Origin: Actinocrinis sp035653575
Lineage (GTDB): Bacteria > Actinomycetota > Actinomycetes > Streptomycetales > Catenulisporaceae
Length of the DNA: 64,000 nucleotides
Assembly (NCBI RefSeq): GCF_035653575.1
Contig: NZ_DASRBQ010000068.1
Span: forward strand, 25,946-89,945
Direction of reading: 5' to 3'
Below, piece after piece: positions 8,475 to 16,435 of the stretch (position 1 is its first letter; every line of letters starts with the position of its first letter). The position numbers and the translations under genes were made by a program. The notes beneath the pieces were generated by a model. It did no database searches. It had not been told where the DNA came from and saw nothing but the letters and a program-made list of their open reading frames with translations.

Positions 8475-11138
8475 CTACTGGACGAAGCAGGCCTTCACGG
8501 TGCCGACATCGGGATCTGCGAACACGCCGTCGGTGCAGGGCACCGAGCCGGTGAAGCTGCCGTAGAAGTAGCGGCCGTCGGCGCCGAACGCGACCTCGTG
8601 CGTGCCGGAGAACGAGCAGGTCGCGTTCTCGGCGGCGCAGGTCGTCCAGGTCGCGAACGTCGGGGGCGGGCCGATGAGGTAGCAGGCCTTGGCGGTGCCA
8701 ACGGCCGGGTCGGTGAACACCGCGTTCGTGCACGCAGTTCCGCCGCCTCCGAGCGTGGCATAGGAGTAGGCGCCGTTCGCGCCATACGCCACGGTCATCA
8801 CGCCGCTGAAAGCGCAGGTCGCGTTCTCGGCCGCGCACTGCTGCCACGGCGCCGAGCCGGCGGGCGCGGGCTGCGCGTAACACCACTTGACCACACCTGG
8901 CGCCGGGTCGGTGAACACCGCGTTCGAGCAGGCGGTGGCGCTGGTGGCGGAGCGGTAGTTGAAGCGGCCGTTCGCGCCGTAGGCGATGACCGAGTTCGCG
9001 GTGACCGCGCACGAGCCGTTCTCGGCGGCGCACCTGGTCCAGGTGCCCGGCAGCTGCTGGTGGACGATCGGCGGCGCGGTGCCGGTCGCCGCGTATCCGA
9101 GCGTGTAGGCGCCGGGCTGGACGCCGCGGAAGTAGACGTAGGTTCCGTCGCTGTCCGCGGCGGCGATCCCGCTCGCGCCGGTGAAGGCGGAGCCGTTCCA
9201 CGCGGTCGCGCCGTTGACGGTCACCGTGTGGGCCTGGCCCCAGGTCGGCACGGCGATCACGCCGGTGGACCCGGAGTTGGAGGAGGAGTCGACCTGCATC
9301 GTGAAGTCTCCGGCGGCGTCGTGGTCGTAGCCGACGTGGACGCTCTTGCCGGGTGCGACGGTGAGCGTTCCCTCCACGTGGGTCAGGTCGCCGGGATGCG
9401 GGAGCACCTGGTACGCGGCGCCGGCCGGGGCGGTCGGCGCGATGCCGAGCACGTCGGCGGTCAGCGCGCCGGTCGCGCCGCTCGACCAGCCGTGCGCGAG
9501 GCTGGTGTAAGCGCTCGGATACGCGGTCAGCACGCCGGCGCTGGAGTAGCCCTCCCAGAAGGTGCTGGCGGTGCCGAGCGGCGAGTCGAGCATGTAGCCC
9601 CACTCGTCCCGGATCAGGTTCAGCGCGTTGGTGTCGTCGTTCGCGGCGAAGCGCGCGTACAGCTCCATGGAGCCGGCGAACGGGGAGAGGTTGTCGCTGA
9701 ACTCGGGTGTCTGCGCGCCGATGCTGCTCCAGTCGCCGCGCAGCGCGGCCATGACGCTCTGCGCCCGCACGCCGGAGGCCAGACCGTACCAGACGGCCAG
9801 CGAGTTGCCGTCCTGCGGATGCAGTGTGCTGCCGGGGTTGTCCTTGTACGCTCCCGCAGAGGCGTCCCAGAGCACTGCGTTGATCTGCGTCTTGAGGCCC
9901 GCGGCGCGGCTGGCGTAACCGGCGGCCAGCGAGCTGTTGCCCTCGGCCGTGGCCAGCGCCGCACCCGTGGTCAGCACCTGGTAGAGCAGCGCATTGGCCT
10001 CGATGTTCTCCCCGCCCTGGTCGCCGCGGGCCCAGTCGTTGGTCCCGGTGACGTTCAGCAGGCCATTGGCGTCGATCTTCGCGGTGATGAACGCCACGCC
10101 CCGCTGGTATCCGGCCCACACGCCATCCAGCCAGGACTTGTCGGCCGTGTACAGGTAATAGGTGTAGGTGTCGAGGAGAGTCCACAGGTGGTAGGTGTCG
10201 GAGCCGTAGAAGTCGAACTCGGGTCCGCCGTAGGGCAGCTCACCGGTCGACTTCTGGTTCTGATACATCGTGCTGAGCGAGTTGCGCACCGCCGTCATGT
10301 CGCCGGTGCTCACGTACGCGGTCGCCGTGGCGATGCCCATGTCGCCCGGCCATACCGAGCGGTCCCGCTTGGCGCCGTCCACGAGCACCTCGCTGCCGAC
10401 CCCGACCAGGCCGTTGTTCTCCCAGCCCGAGGACGGCGCCGGCCAGACCCGGCCCTGCGCCGGGTCGATCGTGTCGAGTTGCACCGTGTACGCCCCGGCG
10501 TACCAGATCTGATTCAGCGCGGCGTCATTGGAGCAGAAGTAGTCCGGGTAGGCGGCGGGATCGGCGTTGCCCGGCGCGGCGGTGAAGGCGAGCGAGACGC
10601 CGTTCAGATCGACGTAGCCGCCGGAGTTGAGGAAGAGGGTCAGGTAGCGAAAGCCGCCGCGCAGCTTGTCTGCCGGCATGGTGTAGTTGCCGGGGCCGCT
10701 CACCGGCGCGATGAGGGCGCCGTCGGCTCCGCCTCCGCCGTTGGACGCGTCGCTACCGGTGCCCACGAACTGGGAGGATTCGGTGAAGGCGAGTCCGACG
10801 CTCTGGCTCGCGTCGCTGGAGCCGGCGAAGGACAGCGTGACCAGGCCGCCGACCTCCTTGCCGAAGTCGAGGGTGACGGCGGCTCCGTTGCCGGACAGTC
10901 GCGTGGACCGGCCGGTGAGCAGGTTGGCCGGGTTGGTCACGGTGCCGCTGGTGGCGAAGACGGAGCGGGGCGTGAGTGTGCGCGAGGTGGGCGAGAGGTT
11001 GTCCGCGGCGCACGGATTGGCCGCCGCCGCTTTCGGTGCCGCTGCGGCGGCGGCGCGGGTGTGGGAGTGGGTGGTCGCCGCGCCGGTGAAGGCCAGGGCG
11101 AGGGTGGCGGCGAGCACGGCGCGAGGCACGCGTGTCAT
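8475..11138 (-). CDS. Secreted GH78-like alpha-L-rhamnosidase with three Cys-rich repeats
   Basis: An 887-residue secreted enzyme. The start at 11138 follows AAAGGAG by 9 bases and gives a Sec signal peptide (MTRVPRAVLAATLALAF). After it come a jelly-roll domain (about 45-220), an alpha/alpha six-hairpin barrel (about 230-570; WPAPSSGWENNG, DGAKRDRSVWPGD, ENIEANALLY) and a C-terminal beta-sandwich (about 590-690). These are the Bac_rhamnosid domains of GH78. Residues about 699-887 are three 58-residue repeats, each with four Cys. The motif GAKRDR..W.GD matches the GH78 acid-cluster block but lacks the Glu of the usual RDER. The substrate is probably a rhamnose-containing glycan, though another sugar is possible because the active-site motif diverges. 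Confidence 0.82.
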   Translation of the reverse strand: MTRVPRAVLAATLALAFTGAATTHSHTRAAAAAAPKAAAANPCAADNLSPTSRTLTPRSVFATSGTVTNPANLLTGRSTRLSGNGAAVTLDFGKEVGGLVTLSFAGSSDASQSVGLAFTESSQFVGTGSDASNGGGGADGALIAPVSGPGNYTMPADKLRGGFRYLTLFLNSGGYVDLNGVSLAFTAAPGNADPAAYPDYFCSNDAALNQIWYAGAYTVQLDTIDPAQGRVWPAPSSGWENNGLVGVGSEVLVDGAKRDRSVWPGDMGIATATAYVSTGDMTAVRNSLSTMYQNQKSTGELPYGGPEFDFYGSDTYHLWTLLDTYTYYLYTADKSWLDGVWAGYQRGVAFITAKIDANGLLNVTGTNDWARGDQGGENIEANALLYQVLTTGAALATAEGNSSLAAGYASRAAGLKTQINAVLWDASAGAYKDNPGSTLHPQDGNSLAVWYGLASGVRAQSVMAALRGDWSSIGAQTPEFSDNLSPFAGSMELYARFAANDDTNALNLIRDEWGYMLDSPLGTASTFWEGYSSAGVLTAYPSAYTSLAHGWSSGATGALTADVLGIAPTAPAGAAYQVLPHPGDLTHVEGTLTVAPGKSVHVGYDHDAAGDFTMQVDSSSNSGSTGVIAVPTWGQAHTVTVNGATAWNGSAFTGASGIAAADSDGTYVYFRGVQPGAYTLGYAATGTAPPIVHQQLPGTWTRCAAENGSCAVTANSVIAYGANGRFNYRSATSATACSNAVFTDPAPGVVKWCYAQPAPAGSAPWQQCAAENATCAFSGVMTVAYGANGAYSYATLGGGGTACTNAVFTDPAVGTAKACYLIGPPPTFATWTTCAAENATCSFSGTHEVAFGADGRYFYGSFTGSVPCTDGVFADPDVGTVKACFVQ
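8478..9044 (-). repeat. Three tandem Cys-rich repeats coding the enzyme's C-terminus
   Basis: Codes for three consecutive units of about 58 residues with pattern W..CAAEN..C, then YGA.G.Y.Y, a third Cys, VFTDP, and a final K.C. Each unit has four conserved Cys, likely two disulphides. Spacing between units is about 65 residues. They are probably carbohydrate- or wall-binding modules, but I cannot name the family. Confidence 0.8.
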
Positions 11139-11320
11139 GGGTCTTCTGCTCCTTTGCAGATCGTTCCCGGACGCGATGGAGGTGCTGGAGTGCGGGTGCC
11201 GGTGTGGGCTGTGTGCGTGGGCTGATAGCCGGTCCGGCCTTCCTCGCGCGTGCGCCGCCGCGGCGCGGGAAGCCGGCCGACCGTGAGATGACCGGCCCGC
11301 TGGATGCGAGCCGGTGCGGA

Positions 11321-13963
11321 TCAGTGGATGAGCAGTTCGTGCTCTCCTGCGCCGATGTCGTCCAGCAGGAGCGCGCCGCCGGTCAGGCGTGCGTGATGCG
11401 GGGCCGCCCCGATCGCGACCGGATGACCGTCGAGGGTCGCGCGCACGGCCGCGGGGTTGGCGGGAGCGGGCGCGGCGATCTGGCCGCTGGTGCCGCGCGG
11501 GGCCGTCACGCGCAGGGTGAAGGTGGGCGCGCCGCGGCGCTGTCCGCTCTCCCATTGCACGCGCAGCGGTCCGCGCGGTGTCGGCACCTGCCCGCGTGCC
11601 CAGGTCACCGCCCCGGGGCGCGGCCGCACCGCCCAGGTCGCGAAGCCCGGACCGGTTGGTGCGGCGCCGAGCAGCTGATTGGTCAGCGCGGGCAGCACCC
11701 CGGTCGACCAGCCGTGCGCCATGCTCGTATACGTGCCCTCATACGGTGTGCCGCCGGGGCCGATGCCCTCCCAGGCGGTGATGCCCGGGTCGTGGTCGTA
11801 CATCCAGCCGTAGGTGCGCTTGATCTGGTCGATCGCCGAGTCGGCCAAACCGCTCTGGAAGCGGGCGACGAGCTCCGGGTAGGAGGTGAAGGCGTAGACC
11901 CGCTGGGATGCGTCGGAGACCCCGGGCAGCGTCTCGTTGTCCATGAACGCATTGCCGTAGGCCTGGCGGGTGCTCGAAGCCAGATACGCGAGCGCGGCGG
12001 CGGCCCGGGCGGGATCGGCCACGCCCGCGGTGACCGCCATCGCGTTGCCGTCCTGCGCGTGGCGGGCCGGCCCGTCGGCACTGTCGAGGTAGGCGCCGGC
12101 CGCGGAGTCCCACAGGTGCGCGTTGACGGCGGCCGCCACGGCTGTGGCGCGTTGGCTCCAGCGCTGTGCGTCGGCGGGTTTGCCCAGCGTCGTCGCGATG
12201 CCCGCCGCGTCGTTGAGGGCCTGCACGTAGAGGGTGTTGTAGTAGGCGACCTGGCCGGAGCGGGGCAGGAAGGCGTAGTCGCCGTAGCCGCCGGTGTTGT
12301 TCAGGCCTTTGCTGAGGAGGCCGTCGGCGTCGGTGACGCTCGGGTACCAGGAGTCCAGGACGGCGAGCAGGTTCGGGTAGTAGTGGGCCGCGTAGCCGAC
12401 GTCGCCGGTGTAGAGCACGTAGTCCCAGCTGGCCGTGACCCACCACAGCGGATAGTCGAACAGCGGGAGGGTGTAGCCGCCGAGGGAGGCCGGGGGTATC
12501 CATCCGTCGGAGCGCTGATGGTCCGCCAGATCCGCGAGCACGTTGCGCGCGGCGACGGCGGCGTCGGGGTGGGTCAGGTAGAGGGTGCGGCCGGAGACCG
12601 CGATGTCGCCGACGTAGGGGTCGCGGTCGCGTTTGGCGCCGTCCTGCAGCACGAGCCGGCCTTCCAGCGTCGGCGAGGCGGCGCCGCGCGGGTCGCAGTC
12701 GGTGGCCCGGAACGTGTCCGTGACCAGCTCGTTGGTGTAGGCGGCGGCGTACCAGTAGCGGGTCAGGTCGGCGTCGGAGCACAGGAACCAGCCGCCGTAG
12801 GACTGCGGGGTGCCGAGGTAGCCGGTGAACGCGATGGCAACGTTGTCAACGGCGACCGTGCCGTAAGGCAGCGCAGCGGGCGCGTCCGCGGGCAGGGCGT
12901 CCAGCGTGATCTTCAGGTAGCGGAAGCCGCGCAGTCCGTCCGCGTGGACCTGCTGGCCGCTCTGGTAGCCGGCGGTGTCGGTCCAGTCGGCGCCGCGTGC
13001 CGGGACGGCGAACTGGTCGGTGCCCGCGCCCCCGGAGAAGTCGGACCGGCTGAAGTCCGAGCGATCGCTCAGGCCCGCCACCGTCTCCGAGAAGGCCAGC
13101 CGCACGCCCGGGTGGTTGGCCGAGGCCCAGGCGAAGCGCACGCGCGGGTAGCCGACCACGACCTTGCCGAAGTCGAGCGTGACGCTCGGCGGGACGATCG
13201 GCTCGACCAGGCCCGGCCACAGCTCGTTGACCCGGGTGAACTGGCCGCGCGGGGTGTCCTGGTCGAGGGTCACGGTCAGGCGCACCTGAGTGGTCGTCAC
13301 CGGGGCGGCGAAGGCGACGGGCACCTGTATGGCGCTGTTGCCGGTCACCGATCCGGCCGGCTGCCAGGCCGCGCCGTCCCAGGTCTCGACGGTGAAGTCG
13401 ACCGGTACGCCGTCGGAGTTCGACAGCAGGGTGACGCCGGGCAGCGTGACGGGCGTCGGCGAGGTGATCGTCAGCACCGCCGGGTAGGTGGCGGGGTTCG
13501 CGTCGTTCCAGAAGGTGGTCGGGTCGCCGTCGATCGCGTTCGAGGGGTAGTAGGTGGTGTACGTGCCGTTGTTGCCGCCATTCGGATCGTGATACGACGA
13601 GGCGGTGGCGACCGTTCCGGCCGGCCAGGCCGGCGGTACCGGCGGCTGCGGCCGGGTGAGCACGGTGACCGCGCCGCCGGGCTCGAGCAGCGCCACCGGG
13701 TCGCGCACGTCGCCCGCGGTGGCGATCACACGGACCGGTGAAACGTTACGACTCCGCGGGCCCACGACGTGGCGGTGCCAGTCGCTGGTCGCGGCCGGGC
13801 CTGCGCCTTGCACCGCAGCGCCGCCGACCGCAGTCTCGGCTCCGCTCGCAAAGGCGGCCGCCGCTGGCTCTTGACCGATCAAGGGAAGTCCTGCGACCGC
13901 GGCGGTGGCGAACCCTGCTTTGATCAGGGTCCGCCGGCGTGGTCCGTCGTCCGGCTCCGGCAT
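11321..13963 (-). CDS. Tat-secreted GH78-like alpha-L-rhamnosidase
   Basis: An 880-residue enzyme with a Tat-type signal (RRRTLIKAGFATAAVAG, from residue 9), so it is exported folded. Residues about 115-235 form an F5/8C-like sugar-binding beta-sandwich (DGDPTTFWNDAN, VTLLSNSDG). A rhamnosidase jelly-roll follows, then the six-hairpin barrel (RATDCDPRGAASPTLEGRL, DGAKRDRDPYVGD) and a C-terminal sandwich. As in the neighbouring paralogue, the usual catalytic Glu of the RDER motif is missing. The gene has an excellent AAAGGAG 6-7 bases before ATG. The two GH78 genes share direction with 182 bp between them and probably act on the same extracellular glycan. Specificity is inferred from the family only. 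Confidence 0.82.
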   Translation of the reverse strand: MPEPDDGPRRRTLIKAGFATAAVAGLPLIGQEPAAAAFASGAETAVGGAAVQGAGPAATSDWHRHVVGPRSRNVSPVRVIATAGDVRDPVALLEPGGAVTVLTRPQPPVPPAWPAGTVATASSYHDPNGGNNGTYTTYYPSNAIDGDPTTFWNDANPATYPAVLTITSPTPVTLPGVTLLSNSDGVPVDFTVETWDGAAWQPAGSVTGNSAIQVPVAFAAPVTTTQVRLTVTLDQDTPRGQFTRVNELWPGLVEPIVPPSVTLDFGKVVVGYPRVRFAWASANHPGVRLAFSETVAGLSDRSDFSRSDFSGGAGTDQFAVPARGADWTDTAGYQSGQQVHADGLRGFRYLKITLDALPADAPAALPYGTVAVDNVAIAFTGYLGTPQSYGGWFLCSDADLTRYWYAAAYTNELVTDTFRATDCDPRGAASPTLEGRLVLQDGAKRDRDPYVGDIAVSGRTLYLTHPDAAVAARNVLADLADHQRSDGWIPPASLGGYTLPLFDYPLWWVTASWDYVLYTGDVGYAAHYYPNLLAVLDSWYPSVTDADGLLSKGLNNTGGYGDYAFLPRSGQVAYYNTLYVQALNDAAGIATTLGKPADAQRWSQRATAVAAAVNAHLWDSAAGAYLDSADGPARHAQDGNAMAVTAGVADPARAAAALAYLASSTRQAYGNAFMDNETLPGVSDASQRVYAFTSYPELVARFQSGLADSAIDQIKRTYGWMYDHDPGITAWEGIGPGGTPYEGTYTSMAHGWSTGVLPALTNQLLGAAPTGPGFATWAVRPRPGAVTWARGQVPTPRGPLRVQWESGQRRGAPTFTLRVTAPRGTSGQIAAPAPANPAAVRATLDGHPVAIGAAPHHARLTGGALLLDDIGAGEHELLIH

Positions 13964-13975
13964 CGTTGTCTCCTT

Positions 13976-13987
13976 TGAAACGATTCA
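13976..13987. promoter_or_regulatory. LacI-type operator next to the ribosome binding site of the GH78 gene
   Basis: TGAAACGATTCA, a 12-bp inverted repeat with the central CG typical of LacI-family sites (5 of 6 arm positions symmetric). It lies directly before the AAAGGAG of the downstream GH78 gene, so a bound repressor would block the start of the message. No LacI gene is in the window. Confidence 0.5.
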
Positions 13988-14071
13988 TTGAGCGGCCGTC
14001 CCTGATGCTACAAGCAGAACCGGGGAAGGGCTAGACCCGCCTTCTCAGAGCACGCAGACTCCGGGGCGAAC

Positions 14072-14093
14072 GAGGCCCGGCCGTCAGGGCCTC
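14072..14093. terminator. Hairpin at the 3' end of the LysR gene
   Basis: A stem GAGGCCC/GGGCCTC with an 8-base loop. Its right arm on the plus strand overlaps the LysR stop codon. No T-run follows, so this is a weak terminator call. Confidence 0.4.
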
Positions 14094-15021
14094 ACCGCGC
14101 CCAGGCGGGAGTCCAGGTTCCGGCGGCGCCGTGGCCGGGCGAGACGGCGGCGAGGTGGGCCCGCAGGGCGGGCAGCGCGGGGTGCGGGTTGTCGCGGTGC
14201 CACAGCAGCGAGTGCGGGTAGACGGGCGTCGGGTCGGTGACCGGGATGCGGCGCAGGCCGTGGCCGGCGGGCCAGACCAGGCGAGTGTGCTGGCCCATGA
14301 AGGTGGCAAGGCCCGGAGTGTCGGCGACGGTGTCGAGCAGCGCGTCGGAGCCGAAGTTGGGGCCGGTGGCCTCGATGGTCAGGCCGAACTGGGCGACGAG
14401 GTCCTCGTAGTAGACGGCCCACTCGGTTCCGGGGACGGCGCCGGGCATCCAGATCCGGTGCCCGACCAGCTGAGCCAGGGTCACGGAGCGCGCGCCGGCC
14501 AGTGCGTGGGCGGGGCCGATGAGCAGCTCGAGCTGCTCGTCGAGTACGCGCACGGATTCGACGTCATCGGGCAGGGGCCTGCCGGGCGCGGCGACGGCGC
14601 GGAAGGACGCGTCGATCGTGCCGGAGCGGATGGCGGCCACGGCCGTGGCGATGTCGAAGACCATGACGACGTCGAGCTCGATGTCCGGGTGGGCGCGGTG
14701 GAAGCCGCGCATCAGGCCCGAGGCGGCGCCACGCGAGGAGATCATGTCGACGCGCAGCGGGCGGCGGCTGGCGTGCACGGACGCGGCGGCCCGCTCGGCC
14801 ACGCGCAGCAGCTCGCGCGCGTGCGGCAGGAACGCCTGCCCGTCGATGGTCAGCTCGGCGCCGCGGGGCGTGCGAGTGAACAGCCGCACGCCGAGGCTGC
14901 GCTCCAGTGCGGCGATGCGCTTGGAGACGGCCTGCTGGGTGACCGCCAGCTCGGCGGCGGCCTCCTGGAACTGCCCGGCGTCGGCGGCGACGACGAAGGT
15001 GCGTACGGCATCCAGGTCCAT
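14092..15021 (-). CDS. LysR family transcriptional regulator
   Basis: A 309-residue LysR-type regulator. Residues 1-60 are the winged helix (AVRTFVVAADAGQFQEAAAELAVTQQAVSKRIAALE...LF.RTPRG) and residues about 90-295 the periplasmic-binding-protein-like effector domain. It is divergent from an MFS exporter, and a perfect 15-bp palindrome lies 18 bases before its ATG. LysR proteins usually autorepress and activate the divergent gene when an effector binds, so it likely controls the exporter. The effector is unknown. Confidence 0.93.
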   Translation of the reverse strand: MDLDAVRTFVVAADAGQFQEAAAELAVTQQAVSKRIAALERSLGVRLFTRTPRGAELTIDGQAFLPHARELLRVAERAAASVHASRRPLRVDMISSRGAASGLMRGFHRAHPDIELDVVMVFDIATAVAAIRSGTIDASFRAVAAPGRPLPDDVESVRVLDEQLELLIGPAHALAGARSVTLAQLVGHRIWMPGAVPGTEWAVYYEDLVAQFGLTIEATGPNFGSDALLDTVADTPGLATFMGQHTRLVWPAGHGLRRIPVTDPTPVYPHSLLWHRDNPHPALPALRAHLAAVSPGHGAAGTWTPAWAR

Positions 15022-15038
15022 GACGGCACCCTACGGTC

Positions 15039-15053
15039 ACAACCGTCGGTTGT
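15039..15053. promoter_or_regulatory. LysR operator candidate
   Basis: A perfect 15-bp palindrome ACAACCGTCGGTTGT in the LysR/MFS divergent region. A degenerate half-site (TGGTTGTTTGAT) follows about 20 bp further towards the MFS gene. The arrangement of a strong recognition site plus a weaker activation site is usual for LysR regulators. Confidence 0.6.
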
Positions 15054-15154
15054 AGGCAGGCGGGCTTCTGGTTGTTTGATCTACGGCGGCGCCGCTCGCT
15101 TGGATGCTTGCGCACGCGGATCGGTTGTGCGGTCGAACGGCGAGGGGCATCGGC

Positions 15155-16435
15155 ATGGGCAGAGGGGACCGTCTGAACGCCGCGCGCCTGCTCGGGCACC
15201 GGCTGGGGCGGCGCTTCGGGTGGCTGTGGGCGGCGTACGGGACCAGCGCGCTGGGCACGTGGCTGGCGTTCGGCGCGTTCCCGCTGATCGCGATCCGGGT
15301 CCTGCACGCCGGGCCGGTCCAGGTCGCGGCGCTCTCCTCCGCCGGGACGGCCGTGGGCGCGGCCGCGGCGGTGCCGCTGGGCCCGTGGGTGGAGGCGCGG
15401 CGCAAGCGGCCGGTGCTGGTCGCGATGGACCTGGTGCGATGCGCGGCGCTACTCACCGTCCCCGTCGCGTTCGCGCTCGGCGTGCTCAGCTTCCTGCAGC
15501 TGCTACTGGTCTCGGTCGTGGTCGCGGCCGCCGACATCACCTTCCGCGCCGGGTCCGGCGCGTACCTCAAGACGCTGGTGCCGGCCGAGGAGCTGCTGGC
15601 CGCCAACGCCCGGTTCGAGTCCACCGCCTGGAGCACCACGATCATCGGGCCGCCGCTGGGCGGAGCCATGATCGCGCTACTCGGCCCGGTGGCGACGGTG
15701 GTGGCCGACGCGGTCAGCTACCTGCTCTCCGCGCTCGGCATCCGCGCGACGGCCGGGCACGAGCCGCTGCCCGGGCGCCGGGACACAAAACGCGGGCGGG
15801 TCGCGGACCTGCTCGAGGGGTGGCGCTACATCCTCGCCGACGCGGCGCTGCGCCCGCTGTTCTACAACACGGCGTTGTACAGCGCTCTGGTGATGGCCAC
15901 GCAGCCGCTGCTCGCGGTGTTGATGCTCGGCAGGCTCGGGTTCGCGCCCTGGCAGTACGGTCTCGCGTTCGCCGCGCCCTCGATCGGCGGGCTGGTCGGC
16001 TCGCGCCTCGCCGGTCCGCTGGTCAACCGGTTCGGGCAGCATCGGGTCCTGGTCGCGGCCGGAGCGCTGCGCGCGCTGTGGCCCATCGGCCTGGCCTTCA
16101 TCGCTCCCGGCGCCGGAGGGCTGCTGCTGGTGATCGGCGTGGAACTGGGGCTGATCTTCTGCTGCGGGATCTTCAACCCGATCTACGCCACCTACCGGCT
16201 CGAACGCACCGCGACCGACCGGGTCGCCCGCACGCTGTCCGCCTGGTCCGTGTCGACTAAGGCCGTGACCGCGCTGCTGACCGCGGCGTGGGGCACGCTG
16301 GGCGAGCTGCTGGGCCCGCGCACCGCCATCGCCCTGGCCGGAGTGTTTCTCCTGGCGACCCCGCTGCTGCTGCCGCGCGACACGGCCGGACGGCGGCAGG
16401 TCTGCGCCGTCCGGCCGCGGTATCGCGACGGCTAG
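15155..16435 (+). CDS. MFS transporter (enterobactin-exporter/MFS_3-like)
   Basis: A 426-residue membrane protein with about 12 hydrophobic segments (for example GTSALGTWLAFGAFPLIAI, ALSSAGTAVGAAAAVPLGPW). The loop VEARRKRPVLVAMDLVRC after segment 2 is the MFS motif-A region. The pattern resembles the MFS_3/EntS group common in actinobacteria, which export siderophores or drugs. The start at 15155 was chosen because GAGGGG lies 7-8 bases upstream; earlier starts add a hydrophilic tail without a ribosome site. It is divergent from LysR, its likely regulator. The 3' end overlaps the convergent multicopper oxidase stop by two bases (shared CTAG). Confidence 0.88.
   Translation: MGRGDRLNAARLLGHRLGRRFGWLWAAYGTSALGTWLAFGAFPLIAIRVLHAGPVQVAALSSAGTAVGAAAAVPLGPWVEARRKRPVLVAMDLVRCAALLTVPVAFALGVLSFLQLLLVSVVVAAADITFRAGSGAYLKTLVPAEELLAANARFESTAWSTTIIGPPLGGAMIALLGPVATVVADAVSYLLSALGIRATAGHEPLPGRRDTKRGRVADLLEGWRYILADAALRPLFYNTALYSALVMATQPLLAVLMLGRLGFAPWQYGLAFAAPSIGGLVGSRLAGPLVNRFGQHRVLVAAGALRALWPIGLAFIAPGAGGLLLVIGVELGLIFCCGIFNPIYATYRLERTATDRVARTLSAWSVSTKAVTALLTAAWGTLGELLGPRTAIALAGVFLLATPLLLPRDTAGRRQVCAVRPRYRDG

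Noticed and set aside
11139..11170. LacI-like half-site (AACGATCTGCA) before the first GH78 gene
   Set aside because: Symmetry is too poor compared with the clear site at 13976-13987.
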